Assembly (NCBI GenBank): GCA_001725325.1
Contig: MEFY01000002.1
Coordinates: 2,421,559-2,485,558, forward strand
Length of the DNA: 64,000 bases
Source of the DNA: Leifsonia sp. SCN 70-46
Lineage (GTDB): Bacteria > Actinomycetota > Actinomycetes > Actinomycetales > Microbacteriaceae
Reading direction: 5' to 3'
Shown here piece by piece: positions 20,836-29,493 of this stretch (positions are counted from its first letter, which is position 1; each line of letters begins with the position of its first letter). The position numbers were made by a program, and so were the translations under genes. The notes under the pieces are model-generated. The model searched no databases. It worked only from the letters and a program-made list of their open reading frames with translations, and was not told the DNA's origin.

Positions 20836-21633
20836 ATGGCGAAAACGCCCAAGAACTCCGCCCGAGCCGGTCGTCGTCACCCGCTCGCGACGGTCGCCCT
20901 CCTCATGGTCGGCCTTCTCGGCACCGGCGGCGCGTACGCGCTGTTCACGACGAGCGCGAGCGCCGAGACCACGGCCGCAGCCGAGGCCCAGGTCGAAGAC
21001 GGCGCCAAGCTCTTCGCAGCCAACTGCGCCACCTGCCACGGCATGAACCTGCAGGGCACGACGCAGGCCCCGAGCCTCATCGGCGTCGGCGCCGCCGCCG
21101 TCGACTTCCAGGTCGGCACGGGCCGCATGCCGCTCGCGGCCACCGGCCCGCAGGCCGAGGAGAAGCCGGTCCAGTTCACCGAGGAGCAGGTGGCGGCGCT
21201 CGCCGCCTACGTCGCGACCAAGGGACCCGGCCCCGCCATCCCCTCCGAGCAGTACCTCGCGGGCGAGGGCGATGCCGCCGTCGGCGCCGAGCTCTTCCGC
21301 ATCAACTGCGCCATGTGCCACAACGTCGCCGGTGCGGGCGGCGCCCTCACCGAGGGCAAGTTCGCTCCCCCGCTCGCCGGTGTCTCGGCCGTGCATGTCT
21401 ACGAGGCCATGCTCACGGGCCCGCAGAACATGCCCGTCTTCAACGACGCGAACATCTCGCCGGAGGACAAGGCCAACATCATCACGTACCTCAAGTACCT
21501 CGACGAGACCCCGTCGGTCGGCGGCTACGGCCTCGGCGACCTCGGTCCGGTCTCCGAGGGCCTCTTCATCTGGATCTTCGGCCTGGGTGCGATCGTGGCG
21601 ATCACGGTCTGGCTCACCGCGAAGTCCAACTAA
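20836..21633 (+). CDS. qcrC: Cytochrome bc1 complex diheme cytochrome c subunit
   Basis: Actinobacterial cytochrome cc that passes electrons inside the bc1-aa3 supercomplex without a soluble cytochrome c. It has an N-terminal signal-anchor helix (PLATVALLMVGLLG), two CxxCH heme motifs, CATCH near residue 63 and CAMCH near 162, and a C-terminal membrane helix (LFIWIFGLGAIVAITVWL). ATG 20836 gives a family-like start; ATG 20812, right after the ctaE stop, is an in-frame alternative with 8 more residues. Confidence 0.94.
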   Translation: MAKTPKNSARAGRRHPLATVALLMVGLLGTGGAYALFTTSASAETTAAAEAQVEDGAKLFAANCATCHGMNLQGTTQAPSLIGVGAAAVDFQVGTGRMPLAATGPQAEEKPVQFTEEQVAALAAYVATKGPGPAIPSEQYLAGEGDAAVGAELFRINCAMCHNVAGAGGALTEGKFAPPLAGVSAVHVYEAMLTGPQNMPVFNDANISPEDKANIITYLKYLDETPSVGGYGLGDLGPVSEGLFIWIFGLGAIVAITVWLTAKSN

Positions 21634-21654
21634 GCACCAGGCAAAGGGAAGCGA

Positions 21655-22728
21655 ATGGCTAAGGACCACGACGGGACCAACCCCCGCGCTGGCACGACTC
21701 TCGAGAAGTACCGCGACGACCAGCTGCCCACCCCGGGCACGGGTGTCGTCGCGTCAGACGCCGTCGAGAACCCCGGCTTCGAGCCGTTCCGCGCCCGGGT
21801 GAGCGACGTCGACCCCGCCAAGGCGCGCGCCAACGAGCGCCGCGTCTCCGCGTGGTTCGTGCTCTCGATCATCGGCACCGTGTTCGCCATCACGGCGTAC
21901 ATCGTGTTCCCCATCGTCGACGGCGAGCCCGGCACGATCCGCAACAACAACCTCTTCCTCGGGCTCGGCATCGCGCTCGCCCTCGTGTCGATCGGCTTCG
22001 GCGCCGTGCACTGGTCGAAGTCGCTCATGGACGGCCACGACCTCGTCGAGCAGCGCCACGGCACGCGCGGCACCGAGGCCACCCGCCAGAAGGCCATCGA
22101 GGTCTTCGAGCTGGGCAACAAGGAGTCGGGATTCGGCCGCCGCACGCTCATCCGCAACACCCTCATCGGCGCCCTCGTCGTGAGCCCGCTGCCCGCGGTC
22201 GTGCTGTTCCGCGACCTCGCGCCCGCCGAGAACCCCGTGCCGCTGCTGCAGCACACCATGTGGAAGAAGGGCACGCGCCTCACGCGCGACCCCTCCGGCA
22301 CGCCCATCAAGGCGTCCGAGGTCACGCTCGGCTCCGCGTTCCACGTCATCCCCGAGGGCCTCAACGAGTCCGAGCACAAGCTCGAGGAGAAGGCCAAGGC
22401 CGCAGTGCTCCTCATGCGCCTCAAGCCGCAGGACCTGCACGTCTCCCAGGGCCGTGAGGACTGGAACTACAACGGCATCGTCGCGTACTCGAAGATCTGC
22501 ACGCACGTCGGATGCCCCGTGGCGCTCTACGAGCAGCAGACGCACCACCTGCTGTGCCCCTGCCACCAGTCGCAGTTCGACATCACCCAGGAGGCCAAGG
22601 TCATCTTCGGACCGGCCAAGCGCCCCCTGCCGCAGCTTCCCATCACCGTGGACTCCGAGGGCTACCTCGTCGCGCAGAGCGACTTCACCGAGCCTGTCGG
22701 ACCGAGCTTCTGGGAGAGGAAGCTGTGA
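21655..22728 (+). CDS. qcrA: Rieske iron-sulfur subunit of the bc1 complex
   Basis: 357 residues. Three membrane helices in the N-terminal half (from about residues 65, 100 and 160) are characteristic of actinobacterial QcrA. The 2Fe-2S ligands lie in CTHVGCPV and CPCHQSQFD near residues 282-310. The gene ends overlapping qcrB as GTGA. The redox role is electron transfer from menaquinol to the hemes of QcrC. Confidence 0.96.
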   Translation: MAKDHDGTNPRAGTTLEKYRDDQLPTPGTGVVASDAVENPGFEPFRARVSDVDPAKARANERRVSAWFVLSIIGTVFAITAYIVFPIVDGEPGTIRNNNLFLGLGIALALVSIGFGAVHWSKSLMDGHDLVEQRHGTRGTEATRQKAIEVFELGNKESGFGRRTLIRNTLIGALVVSPLPAVVLFRDLAPAENPVPLLQHTMWKKGTRLTRDPSGTPIKASEVTLGSAFHVIPEGLNESEHKLEEKAKAAVLLMRLKPQDLHVSQGREDWNYNGIVAYSKICTHVGCPVALYEQQTHHLLCPCHQSQFDITQEAKVIFGPAKRPLPQLPITVDSEGYLVAQSDFTEPVGPSFWERKL

Positions 22729-24350
22729 GCACTGCAACCGAAACGCCCACGACCAGCTCCACGCCGCCCACGCGCGGGCAGCGCTTCACGGGCTGGGCCG
22801 CCAACTACGTCGACGAGCGCACGAGCATCTCTGGCCTCGTCAAGGAGCTGGGTCGCAAGATCTTCCCCGACCACTGGTCGTTCATGCTCGGCGAGGTCGC
22901 GCTCTACAGCTTCATCGTCATCCTGCTCTCGGGCACGTTCCTGACGTTCTTCTTCCAGGCCAGCATGGTCCCGGTCGAGTACGAGGGCTCCTACGTGCCG
23001 CTCAAGGGCATCGAGATGTCGGCGGCCATGGCCTCGACGCTCGACCTCTCCTTCGACATCCGCGGCGGCCTGCTCATGCGCCAGGTGCACCACTGGGCGG
23101 CCCTGCTGTTCGTGGCGTCCATCGGCCTGCACATGCTGCGCATCTTCTTCACGGGCGCGTTCCGCAAGCCGCGCGAGATCAACTGGGTCATCGGCTTCGT
23201 GCTCTTCGTGCTCGCCATGGGTGAGGGCTTCACGGGCTACTCGCTCCCCGACGACCTGCTGTCGGGCAACGGCCTGCGCATCATCGACGGCCTCATCAAG
23301 GGCATCCCGATCATCGGAACCTGGATCTCGTACCTGCTGTTCGGCGGCGAGTTCCCGGGCGAGGATGTCGTCGGACGCTTCTACGTGCTGCACATCCTGC
23401 TGCTGCCGGCGATCCTCGTGGCCGCGCTCGGCGTGCACATGCTGCTGCTCGTCATCAACAAGCACACCCAGTTCGCCGGCCCCGGCCGCACCAACGACAA
23501 CGTCGTCGGTGTGCCGATCATGCCGGTGTTCGCCGCAAAGGCCGGTGGCTTCTTCTTCATCATCTTCGGCGTCATCGTGCTCATCGCGTCGCTCTTCCAG
23601 ATCAACCCGATCTGGACGTACGGCCCGTACGACCCGTCGCCCGTCTCCGCCGGCACGCAGCCGGACTGGTACATCGGCTTCGCGGACGGCGCCCTGCGCC
23701 TCGTCCCGCCGGGCTGGGAGCTCGAGCTGGGCCCGTACACGCTCTCGCTCAACGTGTTCATCCCCGTCGTCGTGCTGGGCCTGTTCCTCGTCGTCGTCGC
23801 GATCTACCCCTTCATCGAGGCGTGGATCACGGGCGACAAGCGCGAGCACCACATCGCCGACCGCCCCCGCAACGCCCCGACCCGCACCGCCATCGGCGCT
23901 GCCGGCGTGACGTTCTACGCGGTCATGTGGGCGGCCGCGAGCTCCGACCTCATCGCCACGCACTTCAAGCTGTCGATCGAGAACGTGACGCACGCCATCC
24001 AGGCGCTGCTCATCCTGGGCCCGATCATCGCCTACATCGTGACGAAGCGCATCTGTCTCGCGCTCCAGAAGAAGGATCGCGAGATCGCGCTGCACGGCTA
24101 TGAGTCGGGCCGCATCGTGCGCCTCCCGGGCGGCGAGTACATCGAGGTGCACGAGCAGCTCGACGAGTACGAGCGCTGGAAGCTCGTGAGCTACGAGGAC
24201 TACAAGCCCCTCATGCTCCGCCCGAACGCCCAGGGCAAGATCACCGTCGGTGAGCGCCTGCGCTCGCGTGCCTCGAGCTGGTTCTTCGAGGACCGCATCG
24301 CCCCCGTCACCAAGACGGACATCGAGAAGTCGCACGGCGACCACCACTAG
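22725..24350 (+). CDS. qcrB: Cytochrome b subunit of the bc1 complex
   Basis: 541 residues, the long actinobacterial cytochrome b with a C-terminal extension. Heme-ligand histidines sit in RQVHHWAALLF with LHMLRIFF and in YVLHILLLPAIL with LHMLLLV-type sequences; the quinol site motif is GPYDPS rather than PEWY-adjacent forms, preceded by GYSLPDDLLSGNGLRI. The charged C-terminal tail (about 120 residues) is cytoplasmic. GTG 22725 overlaps qcrA. A terminator hairpin follows 16 bases after the stop. Confidence 0.96.
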   Translation: MSTATETPTTSSTPPTRGQRFTGWAANYVDERTSISGLVKELGRKIFPDHWSFMLGEVALYSFIVILLSGTFLTFFFQASMVPVEYEGSYVPLKGIEMSAAMASTLDLSFDIRGGLLMRQVHHWAALLFVASIGLHMLRIFFTGAFRKPREINWVIGFVLFVLAMGEGFTGYSLPDDLLSGNGLRIIDGLIKGIPIIGTWISYLLFGGEFPGEDVVGRFYVLHILLLPAILVAALGVHMLLLVINKHTQFAGPGRTNDNVVGVPIMPVFAAKAGGFFFIIFGVIVLIASLFQINPIWTYGPYDPSPVSAGTQPDWYIGFADGALRLVPPGWELELGPYTLSLNVFIPVVVLGLFLVVVAIYPFIEAWITGDKREHHIADRPRNAPTRTAIGAAGVTFYAVMWAAASSDLIATHFKLSIENVTHAIQALLILGPIIAYIVTKRICLALQKKDREIALHGYESGRIVRLPGGEYIEVHEQLDEYERWKLVSYEDYKPLMLRPNAQGKITVGERLRSRASSWFFEDRIAPVTKTDIEKSHGDHH

Positions 24351-24365
24351 CCGACGCACCACCCC

Positions 24366-24397
24366 GGAGCGCCGTGACCCCCGGGTCGCGGCGCTCC
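24366..24397 (+). terminator. Terminator of the ctaE-qcrCAB operon
   Basis: Perfect 9-base stem GGAGCGCCG (24366-24374) and CGGCGCTCC (24389-24397) with a 14-base loop that can pair further inside, followed by GTGCTTT. It lies 16 bases after the qcrB stop and 25 bases before the left inverted repeat of the cassette. Confidence 0.7.
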
Positions 24398-24421
24398 GTG
24401 CTTTCCGCCCCGCCCACCCCT

Positions 24422-24489
24422 CCCCTCGTGTCTCGCAGATTTCCCGGTGTCTCGCACATCTCCGCGACACCTGCCACTCTGCGAGGCAC
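24422..24489 (+). repeat. Left 68-base inverted repeat of the cassette
   Basis: Contains two direct copies of GTGTCTCGCA (24428-24437 and 24447-24456) and one inverted relative ending TGCGAGGCAC (24480-24489). The outer 19 bases CCCCTCGTGTCTCGCAGAT and the middle block GGTGTCTCGCACATCTCC (24446-24463) are identical to the right arm; differences are confined to the spacers. The arm can fold on itself: GTGTCTCGCAGA with TCTGCGAGGCAC, one mismatch. Confidence 0.9.
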
Positions 24490-24494
24490 AGGGG

Positions 24495-25397
24495 TCAACG
24501 GACGCCCGCGGCGGCGAGCTGCCGCCCGAGTGCGACTGGCGAACGGGCCGTGTCCCATCCCCATCGCGTCACCGTGATGCCCAGCGCCCTCAAGCGATCC
24601 TCGCGGATCTTCTCGTCCACGACGACCTGTGCTGGGGTCCGTCCGTCGAGGATGTCCGGGCTCACGTACTTCCCCCTGCCGTCGAACTCCCCCACGACCC
24701 GGAACTGCGGCCACCAGAAGTCCACGTAACCGATGAGTCCGCGCGCATCCCGGAACTCCTGCTGCAGCACGGGCGCTGGCAGGCCCAGGCCGTGCATCGT
24801 CACGCGGCTGAGCGACTCGCCCGGCGAGCCCGAACCAGCATCGGAGAGGGCGATGGCGTCCGAGCATCTGCGCGCGCCCCGGGGCGAGGCAAGGCTCCGG
24901 TTCAGCTCATGAAGCTCTGCCCGAGGGATGCCGCGGACCGCACGTCCGGCATCCACCATGGCCACCGACACCGCGAGCGGGCGCGTGCGACCGACATCGA
25001 TCAGGGTGCGGGCCAAGGGTGTCACAAGCACACCATCGACCTCGTCCGGAGGCGGCACCTCGTACCTCCGCGCCGTGTACCCGTGTCGCGACGCTCCGAC
25101 GACACCACGTCCGACGACGACCTCCGGCTTGTCCGGCCAGCTCCCGATCATGGGCAGGCGCCACAGCGCCGCGGCGGAGAGGTGGGAGAACACGAGTTGA
25201 GTGTCGAAAGCGTGCGCGACGGCATGGATGCGCGTCAAGAACCTGTCATCGGGAGACAGGCCGCCCCACGTGCTGGCGGGGATGAACACGCCCTCCGCCA
25301 GCCGGATCAGCTCCCCCGCGCGATACGCGCGGTAGAGCGACGACCCGGAACCCGAACGGACTTCCGGCGCGGCGAGGATGAGCTTGTCCGAATGCAT
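24495..25397 (-). CDS. AbiEi-like antitoxin domain fused to DUF559 nuclease domain
   Basis: 300 residues. The N-terminal half resembles the AbiEi-type domain common in actinobacteria: LYRAYRAGELIRLAEGVFIP, then FSHLSAAALWRLPMIG, and VTPLARTLIDVGRT. The C-terminal part resembles DUF559/Vsr-like PD-(D/E)XK nucleases: YVDFWWPQFRVVGEFDG, a Lys/Tyr after it, then EDRLRALGITVTRWGW near the end. No AbiEii-type toxin gene is next to it. ATG 25397 is preceded by AGGATGCGGGG. Codon use looks less GC-biased than the flanking respiratory genes, which suggests acquisition. It could be a stand-alone nuclease, a solitary regulator or the cargo of a mobile cassette; none is proven. Confidence 0.75.
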   Translation of the reverse strand: MHSDKLILAAPEVRSGSGSSLYRAYRAGELIRLAEGVFIPASTWGGLSPDDRFLTRIHAVAHAFDTQLVFSHLSAAALWRLPMIGSWPDKPEVVVGRGVVGASRHGYTARRYEVPPPDEVDGVLVTPLARTLIDVGRTRPLAVSVAMVDAGRAVRGIPRAELHELNRSLASPRGARRCSDAIALSDAGSGSPGESLSRVTMHGLGLPAPVLQQEFRDARGLIGYVDFWWPQFRVVGEFDGRGKYVSPDILDGRTPAQVVVDEKIREDRLRALGITVTRWGWDTARSPVALGRQLAAAGVR

Positions 25398-25454
25398 CCC
25401 CGCATCCTGCAGCGCGGGCCCCCAGCATCGACCGGACCCGTCTAGAAGCGTTGC

Positions 25455-25522
25455 GTGCCTCGCAAAGTGTCACGTGGTGAGGAGATGTGCGAGACACCTG
25501 CACATCTGCGAGACACGAGGGG
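25455..25522 (-). repeat. Right 68-base inverted repeat of the cassette
   Basis: Reverse complement of the left arm with nine mismatches in 68 and no gap. The outer edge lies three bases from the GNAT stop codon (CTA at 25526-25528), so the repeat may also end GNAT transcripts. The same two GTGTCTCGCA blocks occur here, on the minus strand. Confidence 0.9.
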
Positions 25523-25525
25523 CGG

Positions 25526-25945
25526 CTAGAGCTCGCGCTTGAGGAAGTCCGCGCCCGAACGGTAGCCGATGCGCTCGTAGAAGTCTGCGGAGCGCCGGCT
25601 CGCGACCGTGATCTGACGCACGGAGCGCTCGCGACACACGCGCTCGACCTCTTCCACTATCGCCGTGCCGATGCCCGTGCCGCGGTGGGCGTCGTCGACG
25701 ACGAGCTCCTGCAGCTGCGCGGACGAGCCGTTGGTGTGCAGGAGGGGCGTGATGGTCGTGAGCGCGTAGCCCACGACCGCGCCCGTGGCATCCTCGGCGA
25801 CGAGGAGCACGGAGGTCGCGTCGGTGCTGAGCAGCACGGGGAAGTTCTCGTCGAACGCCGCACGGTCGGGCGTGTAGGCCGGCTCGAGCTGTTCGAGCAG
25901 GTCGTACACGCGATCTGCGTCCGCCGGGGTGGCGGCGCGGAGCAC
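25526..25945 (-). CDS. GNAT family N-acetyltransferase
   Basis: About 139 residues from GTG 25945 (VLRAATPADADRVYDLL, a typical GNAT opening); GTG 25969 would add eight residues and overlap ctaF. The acetyl-CoA loop is VVDDAHRGTGIGTAIV, and the C-terminal segment ITVASRRSADFYERIGY contains the usual FYERxGF-like motif. The substrate is unknown. It follows ctaF on the same strand with a small overlap of coding or a few bases' gap, and its stop abuts the cassette repeat. Confidence 0.88.
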   Translation of the reverse strand: MLRAATPADADRVYDLLEQLEPAYTPDRAAFDENFPVLLSTDATSVLLVAEDATGAVVGYALTTITPLLHTNGSSAQLQELVVDDAHRGTGIGTAIVEEVERVCRERSVRQITVASRRSADFYERIGYRSGADFLKREL

Positions 25946-25949
25946 GGCC

Positions 25950-26390
25950 TTAGCGGGCGAAGTATCCACGGTAGTACTCGTAGACCCAGCCCACGATGGC
26001 GACGATGAAGATCGAGACGCCGATGAAGGCGATCCACGGACCGATGGCGATGCCCAGGAACGTGAGCGCCGCCGCCGTGGCCAGCACGAGCGGCCACCAG
26101 CTCCACGGGCTGAAGTGCCCCTGCTCGGCCTCGCCGTCGTCGATGTTGGCATCGAGACGGTCTTCGGGAAGCTCGCCGCCCTGCGCCTTGTGGATGCGTC
26201 CCAGGTAGAACGCGATGAGCACCGAGAGCGCGCCCGTGAGGCCGATCGCGACCGTGCCGACCCACTCGACCTCGGGCGGCGCCGAGGCGGCCGGACGAGC
26301 GGACTGGAGCAGCGACCACACCGTGTAGGCGATGTCGGCGAGGAAGAAGAAGCCCGCCAGGATCCAGAACAGCCGTGCGTTGGTACCCAT
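25950..26390 (-). CDS. ctaF: Cytochrome c oxidase subunit IV (actinobacterial CtaF)
   Basis: 146 residues, four membrane helices: MGTNARLFWILAGFFFLADIAYTVW (about 8-30), then about 44-64, and a closely spaced pair at about 100-140. The family-typical middle segment GHFSPWSWWPLVLA and the tail GWVYEYYRGYF are present. It lies three bases after ctaD and belongs to ctaC-ctaD-ctaF. Confidence 0.94.
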   Translation of the reverse strand: MGTNARLFWILAGFFFLADIAYTVWSLLQSARPAASAPPEVEWVGTVAIGLTGALSVLIAFYLGRIHKAQGGELPEDRLDANIDDGEAEQGHFSPWSWWPLVLATAAALTFLGIAIGPWIAFIGVSIFIVAIVGWVYEYYRGYFAR

Positions 26391-26393
26391 GCG

Positions 26394-28112
26394 CTACTTC
26401 ACCTTCTCGTCGCCGAGGTCGTACACGGGAGCCTCGGGAGCATCCTTGAAACCGACCCCGCCGATGCCGACCGGGATGCCGGCCTCGGGGTGGTTGATGT
26501 CGAAAGCGGGAGACTCGGAGCGGATGCGCGGCATCGACGTGAAGTTGTGCCGCGGCGGCGGGCAGCTCGTCGCCCACTCGAGCGAGCGTCCGTAGCCCCA
26601 CGGGTCGTTGACCGTGACCTTGGGCGCGCGGCGCGCGGTGATGTACACGTTGTAGAGGAACGGCAGCATCGAGATCGCGAGGATGGCGGCACCGGTGGTC
26701 GAGACCTGGTTCATCCACGTCACGCCGTCGTCCTCGAGGTAGGTGCGGTAGCGGCGCGGGAGGCCGACGACACCGATCCAGTGCTGGATGAGGAACGTGG
26801 TGTGGAAGCCGATGAACAGCAGCCAGAAGTGGATCTTGCCGAGGCGCTCGTTGAGCATCTTGCCGGTCCACTTGGGCCACCAGAAGTAGAAGCCCGAGAA
26901 CATCGCGAACACGACCGTGCCGAACACCACGTAGTGGAAGTGCGCGACGACGAAGTAGCTGTCGGAGACGTGGAAGTCGAGCGGCGGCGACGCGAGGATG
27001 ACGCCGGTGAGGCCGCCGAACGTGAACGTGATGAGGAAGCCGATGGCCCACAGCATGGGCGTCTCGAACGTCACAGAACCGCGCCACATCGTGCCGATCC
27101 AGTTGAAGATCTTCACGCCCGTGGGCACCGCGATGAGCATCGTCATGAAGGCGAAGAACGGCAGGAGCACCGAGCCCGTCACGTACATGTGGTGGGCCCA
27201 CACCGTGACCGAGAGGGCCGCGATCGCGATCGTCGCGTAGACGAGCGTCTTGTACCCGAAGATCGGCTTGCGGCTGAACACCGGGAGCACCTCGGAGATG
27301 ATCCCGAAGAACGGCAGCGCGATGATGTAGACCTCCGGATGCCCGAAGAACCAGAACAGGTGCTGCCACAATATGACGCCGCCGTTGGCGGGATCGTAGA
27401 TGTGCGCCCCCACCACGCGGTCGGCGCCGAGCGCGAAGAGCGCGGCGGCGAGCACGGGGAACGCCATGATGACGAGCAGCGACGTGACGAGCGTGTTCCA
27501 GCTGAAGATCGGCATGCGGAACATGGTCATGCCGGGGGCGCGCATCGTGATGATGGTCGTCGTGAAGTTGACGGCGCCGAGGATGGTGCCGAAACCGCTC
27601 AGCGCGAGGCCGAAGACCCACAGGTTTCCGCCGTAGCCGGGCGAGAACGTCGTGCTCGAGAGCGGCGCGTAGGCGAACCAGCCGAAGGATGCCGCGCCCT
27701 GCGGGGTCAGGAACCCCGCGACCGCGATGAGCGAGCCGAAGTTGTAGAGCCAGTACGCGAACGCGTTGAGGCGCGGGAACGCGACATCGGGCGCGCCGAT
27801 CTGCAGCGGCATGAGCACGTTCGCGAAGCCTGCGAAGAGCGGCGTCGCGAACATGAGCAGCATGATCGTGCCGTGCATCGTGAAGAGCTGGTTGTACTGC
27901 TCCCCCGTCGCGACGACCGAGAGACCCGGCTGGAAGAGCTGGGCGCGGATGACCAGGGCCATCACGCCGCCGAGCAGGAAGTAGATGAACGACGTGATCA
28001 GGTAGAGGTACCCGATCGTCTTGTGGTCGGTCGACGTGATCCAGTTGACCACGATGTTGCCCTTGCGCTCAGCGCGCGGGGAGATGCCGGCGGGAACCGC
28101 TGCAGTCGACAT
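26394..28112 (-). CDS. ctaD: Cytochrome c oxidase subunit I
   Basis: Heme-copper catalytic subunit of the aa3 oxidase, 572 residues, 12 membrane helices. Heme a and binuclear-centre ligands are within [35 protein letters not shown] and [10 protein letters not shown]. The gene lies between ctaC (four bases) and ctaF (three bases). Confidence 0.98.
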   Translation of the reverse strand: MSTAAVPAGISPRAERKGNIVVNWITSTDHKTIGYLYLITSFIYFLLGGVMALVIRAQLFQPGLSVVATGEQYNQLFTMHGTIMLLMFATPLFAGFANVLMPLQIGAPDVAFPRLNAFAYWLYNFGSLIAVAGFLTPQGAASFGWFAYAPLSSTTFSPGYGGNLWVFGLALSGFGTILGAVNFTTTIITMRAPGMTMFRMPIFSWNTLVTSLLVIMAFPVLAAALFALGADRVVGAHIYDPANGGVILWQHLFWFFGHPEVYIIALPFFGIISEVLPVFSRKPIFGYKTLVYATIAIAALSVTVWAHHMYVTGSVLLPFFAFMTMLIAVPTGVKIFNWIGTMWRGSVTFETPMLWAIGFLITFTFGGLTGVILASPPLDFHVSDSYFVVAHFHYVVFGTVVFAMFSGFYFWWPKWTGKMLNERLGKIHFWLLFIGFHTTFLIQHWIGVVGLPRRYRTYLEDDGVTWMNQVSTTGAAILAISMLPFLYNVYITARRAPKVTVNDPWGYGRSLEWATSCPPPRHNFTSMPRIRSESPAFDINHPEAGIPVGIGGVGFKDAPEAPVYDLGDEKVK

Positions 28113-28116
28113 GGAT

Positions 28117-28980
28117 CTAGTCCTCCGATCCGCTGCCGTTGCCGGGCAGGTTCTGGTTCACGTTGTAGTCGGCGCCGATCTGGCCCTCGAAGCCCGCAGC
28201 CTTCTGGTCGGCGATGTACGCCTCGTAGTCGGCCTCGGAGACGACCTTGACGGTGAAGAGCATGAGCGAGTGGTATTCGCCGCACAGCTCCGCGCACTTG
28301 CCCTGGTACGTGCCGAGCTCCGTGGGCGTGAAGTACATGTAGTTGCTCTTGCCCGGGATCATGTCCTTCTTGTAGAGGAAGTCCACGATCCAGAACGAGT
28401 GGATCACGTCACGCGACTCGATCTTGATCTCTACGGTCTTGTCGAGGGGCAGGTACAGCACCGGGAGGTTGTCGGTGTTGATCGAGCCGTCCGGGTTGAA
28501 GTCGGCCTGCACGCCCGCGCTGTACGCGTTGTCGCTCACGTAGTTGAAGTCCCAGGCCCAGCGCTTGCCGAAGACCTCGATCTTGACGTCGGGGTTGGCC
28601 GTGGGCTCCTCGATCTGGGCCTGGTCGCGGGCCGTGAAGGCGAAGAAGCCGATGATGAGGATGAGCGGGACGACCGTGTAGAAGATCTCGATCGGGAGGT
28701 TGTAGCGCAGCTGCACGGGGAGGCCGGTCTGGCCCTTGCGGCGGCGGTAGACGACCGCGGCCCAGATGATGAGGGCCCACGTGAGCACGCCGACCGCGAG
28801 CAGGACGATCCACGAGGTGACCCAGAGTCCCACGATGCTGCTCGTGTGGTTCGTGGTCTGGCCGCTGCCGGGGAGCCAGCCCTGGAGCTGCTCCTGCGTG
28901 CATCCAGCGAGGGCGATCGTCGTCACTAGGGCGATGGGAATTGCCGCCCATCGCAGACGACGGTTACGAAGTGAGCGCAC
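28117..28980 (-). CDS. ctaC: Cytochrome c oxidase subunit II
   Basis: 287 residues. A lipoprotein signal ends in LAGC (residue about 27), then two membrane helices (about 50-72 and 95-115) and a cupredoxin domain whose CuA site is [12 protein letters not shown] near residue 225. GTG 28980 has GAGAGG upstream. It accepts electrons from QcrC in the supercomplex. The lipobox needs signal peptidase II and Lnt; lnt is in this window, lspA is not. Confidence 0.96.
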   Translation of the reverse strand: MRSLRNRRLRWAAIPIALVTTIALAGCTQEQLQGWLPGSGQTTNHTSSIVGLWVTSWIVLLAVGVLTWALIIWAAVVYRRRKGQTGLPVQLRYNLPIEIFYTVVPLILIIGFFAFTARDQAQIEEPTANPDVKIEVFGKRWAWDFNYVSDNAYSAGVQADFNPDGSINTDNLPVLYLPLDKTVEIKIESRDVIHSFWIVDFLYKKDMIPGKSNYMYFTPTELGTYQGKCAELCGEYHSLMLFTVKVVSEADYEAYIADQKAAGFEGQIGADYNVNQNLPGNGSGSED

Positions 28981-29071
28981 CGGTGACCTCTCGAAAAACT
29001 CGTGCTTGGTCCAGCCAGTCTATAGCCGCGCCACGCGGCCGGAAGTCACCTCGCCGCGCTCGTCCACGCAA

Positions 29072-29097
29072 AAAGGGCGCCCTTCCGGGCGCCCTTT
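29072..29097 (-). terminator. Rho-independent terminator after erpA
   Basis: Perfect 11-base stem AAAGGGCGCCC (29072-29082) and GGGCGCCCTTT (29087-29097) with loop TTCC. On the minus strand it is followed by a T run, 21 bases after the erpA stop, and it insulates the ctaC promoter. Confidence 0.9.
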
Positions 29098-29117
29098 CTA
29101 CAAGATGTAGACGACTG

Positions 29118-29492
29118 TCAGTGGAACGAGTCGCCGCACGCGCAGCTGCCCTGCGCGTTGGGGTTGTCGATGGTGAAGCCCTGCTTCTGGATGGTGTCCT
29201 CGAAGTCGATGGTCGCACCCTCGAGGTACGGCACGCTCATCTTGTCGACGACGACCTCGACACCGTCGCCGAACTCGCGGACGGCGTCGCCGTCGAGCAC
29301 GCGCTCGTCGAAGTAGAGCTGGTAGATGAGGCCCGAGCAGCCGCCGGGCTGCACGGCGAGGCGCAGCTTGAGGTCGTCGCGGCCCTCCTGGTCGATGAGG
29401 CTCTTGACTTTGTCCGCGGCGGCGTCGGTGAGGCCCACGCCGTGGGCCAGGGACTCTGTGGGGGCAACAGCGGTATCGGTCATGTCAACCAT
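29118..29492 (-). CDS. erpA: Iron-sulfur cluster insertion protein (A-type, HesB/ErpA)
   Basis: A-type carrier that delivers Fe-S clusters to target proteins. It has 124 residues; the three cysteines are in CSGLIYQ and the C-terminal GSCACGDSFH. Start: ATG 29492 has GGAGGA 11 bases upstream; ATG 29483 (MTDTAVAPT) is an alternative. It follows the dipeptidase on the same strand with one base between. Its position before ctaC fits a supply role for respiratory Fe-S proteins, but that link is inferred. Confidence 0.95.
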   Translation of the reverse strand: MVDMTDTAVAPTESLAHGVGLTDAAADKVKSLIDQEGRDDLKLRLAVQPGGCSGLIYQLYFDERVLDGDAVREFGDGVEVVVDKMSVPYLEGATIDFEDTIQKQGFTIDNPNAQGSCACGDSFH

Positions 29493-29493
29493 T

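Larger units (their letters stand above)
24422..25522. mobile_element. 1.1 kb cassette: AbiEi/DUF559 gene inside 68-base terminal inverted repeats
   Basis: A single gene is bounded by two equal-length inverted repeats (24422-24489 and 25455-25522) that align without gaps at 59 of 68 positions. The gene stop is 5 bases from the inner edge of the left repeat, and the start is 57 bases from the inner edge of the right repeat. No transposase, integrase or RAYT-like gene is present, and I see no target-site duplication: the bases just outside differ (CACCCCT on the left, CGGCTAG on the right). The unit fills the convergent gap between the qcr operon and the cta operon plus GNAT gene. Mobility is inferred from form only. 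Confidence 0.55.

Noticed and set aside
22662..24470. A 602-codon minus-strand open frame opposite qcrB
   Set aside because: Antisense shadow of cytochrome b, composed mainly of Asp/Glu/Arg/Ala/Val.
24495..25397. Classic two-gene AbiE toxin-antitoxin system
   Set aside because: No AbiEii nucleotidyltransferase-like gene lies on either side; the neighbours are respiratory genes and a GNAT.
25929..28250. A 773-codon plus-strand open frame opposite ctaD and ctaC
   Set aside because: Low-complexity shadow of conserved oxidase genes; no ribosome site or domain.
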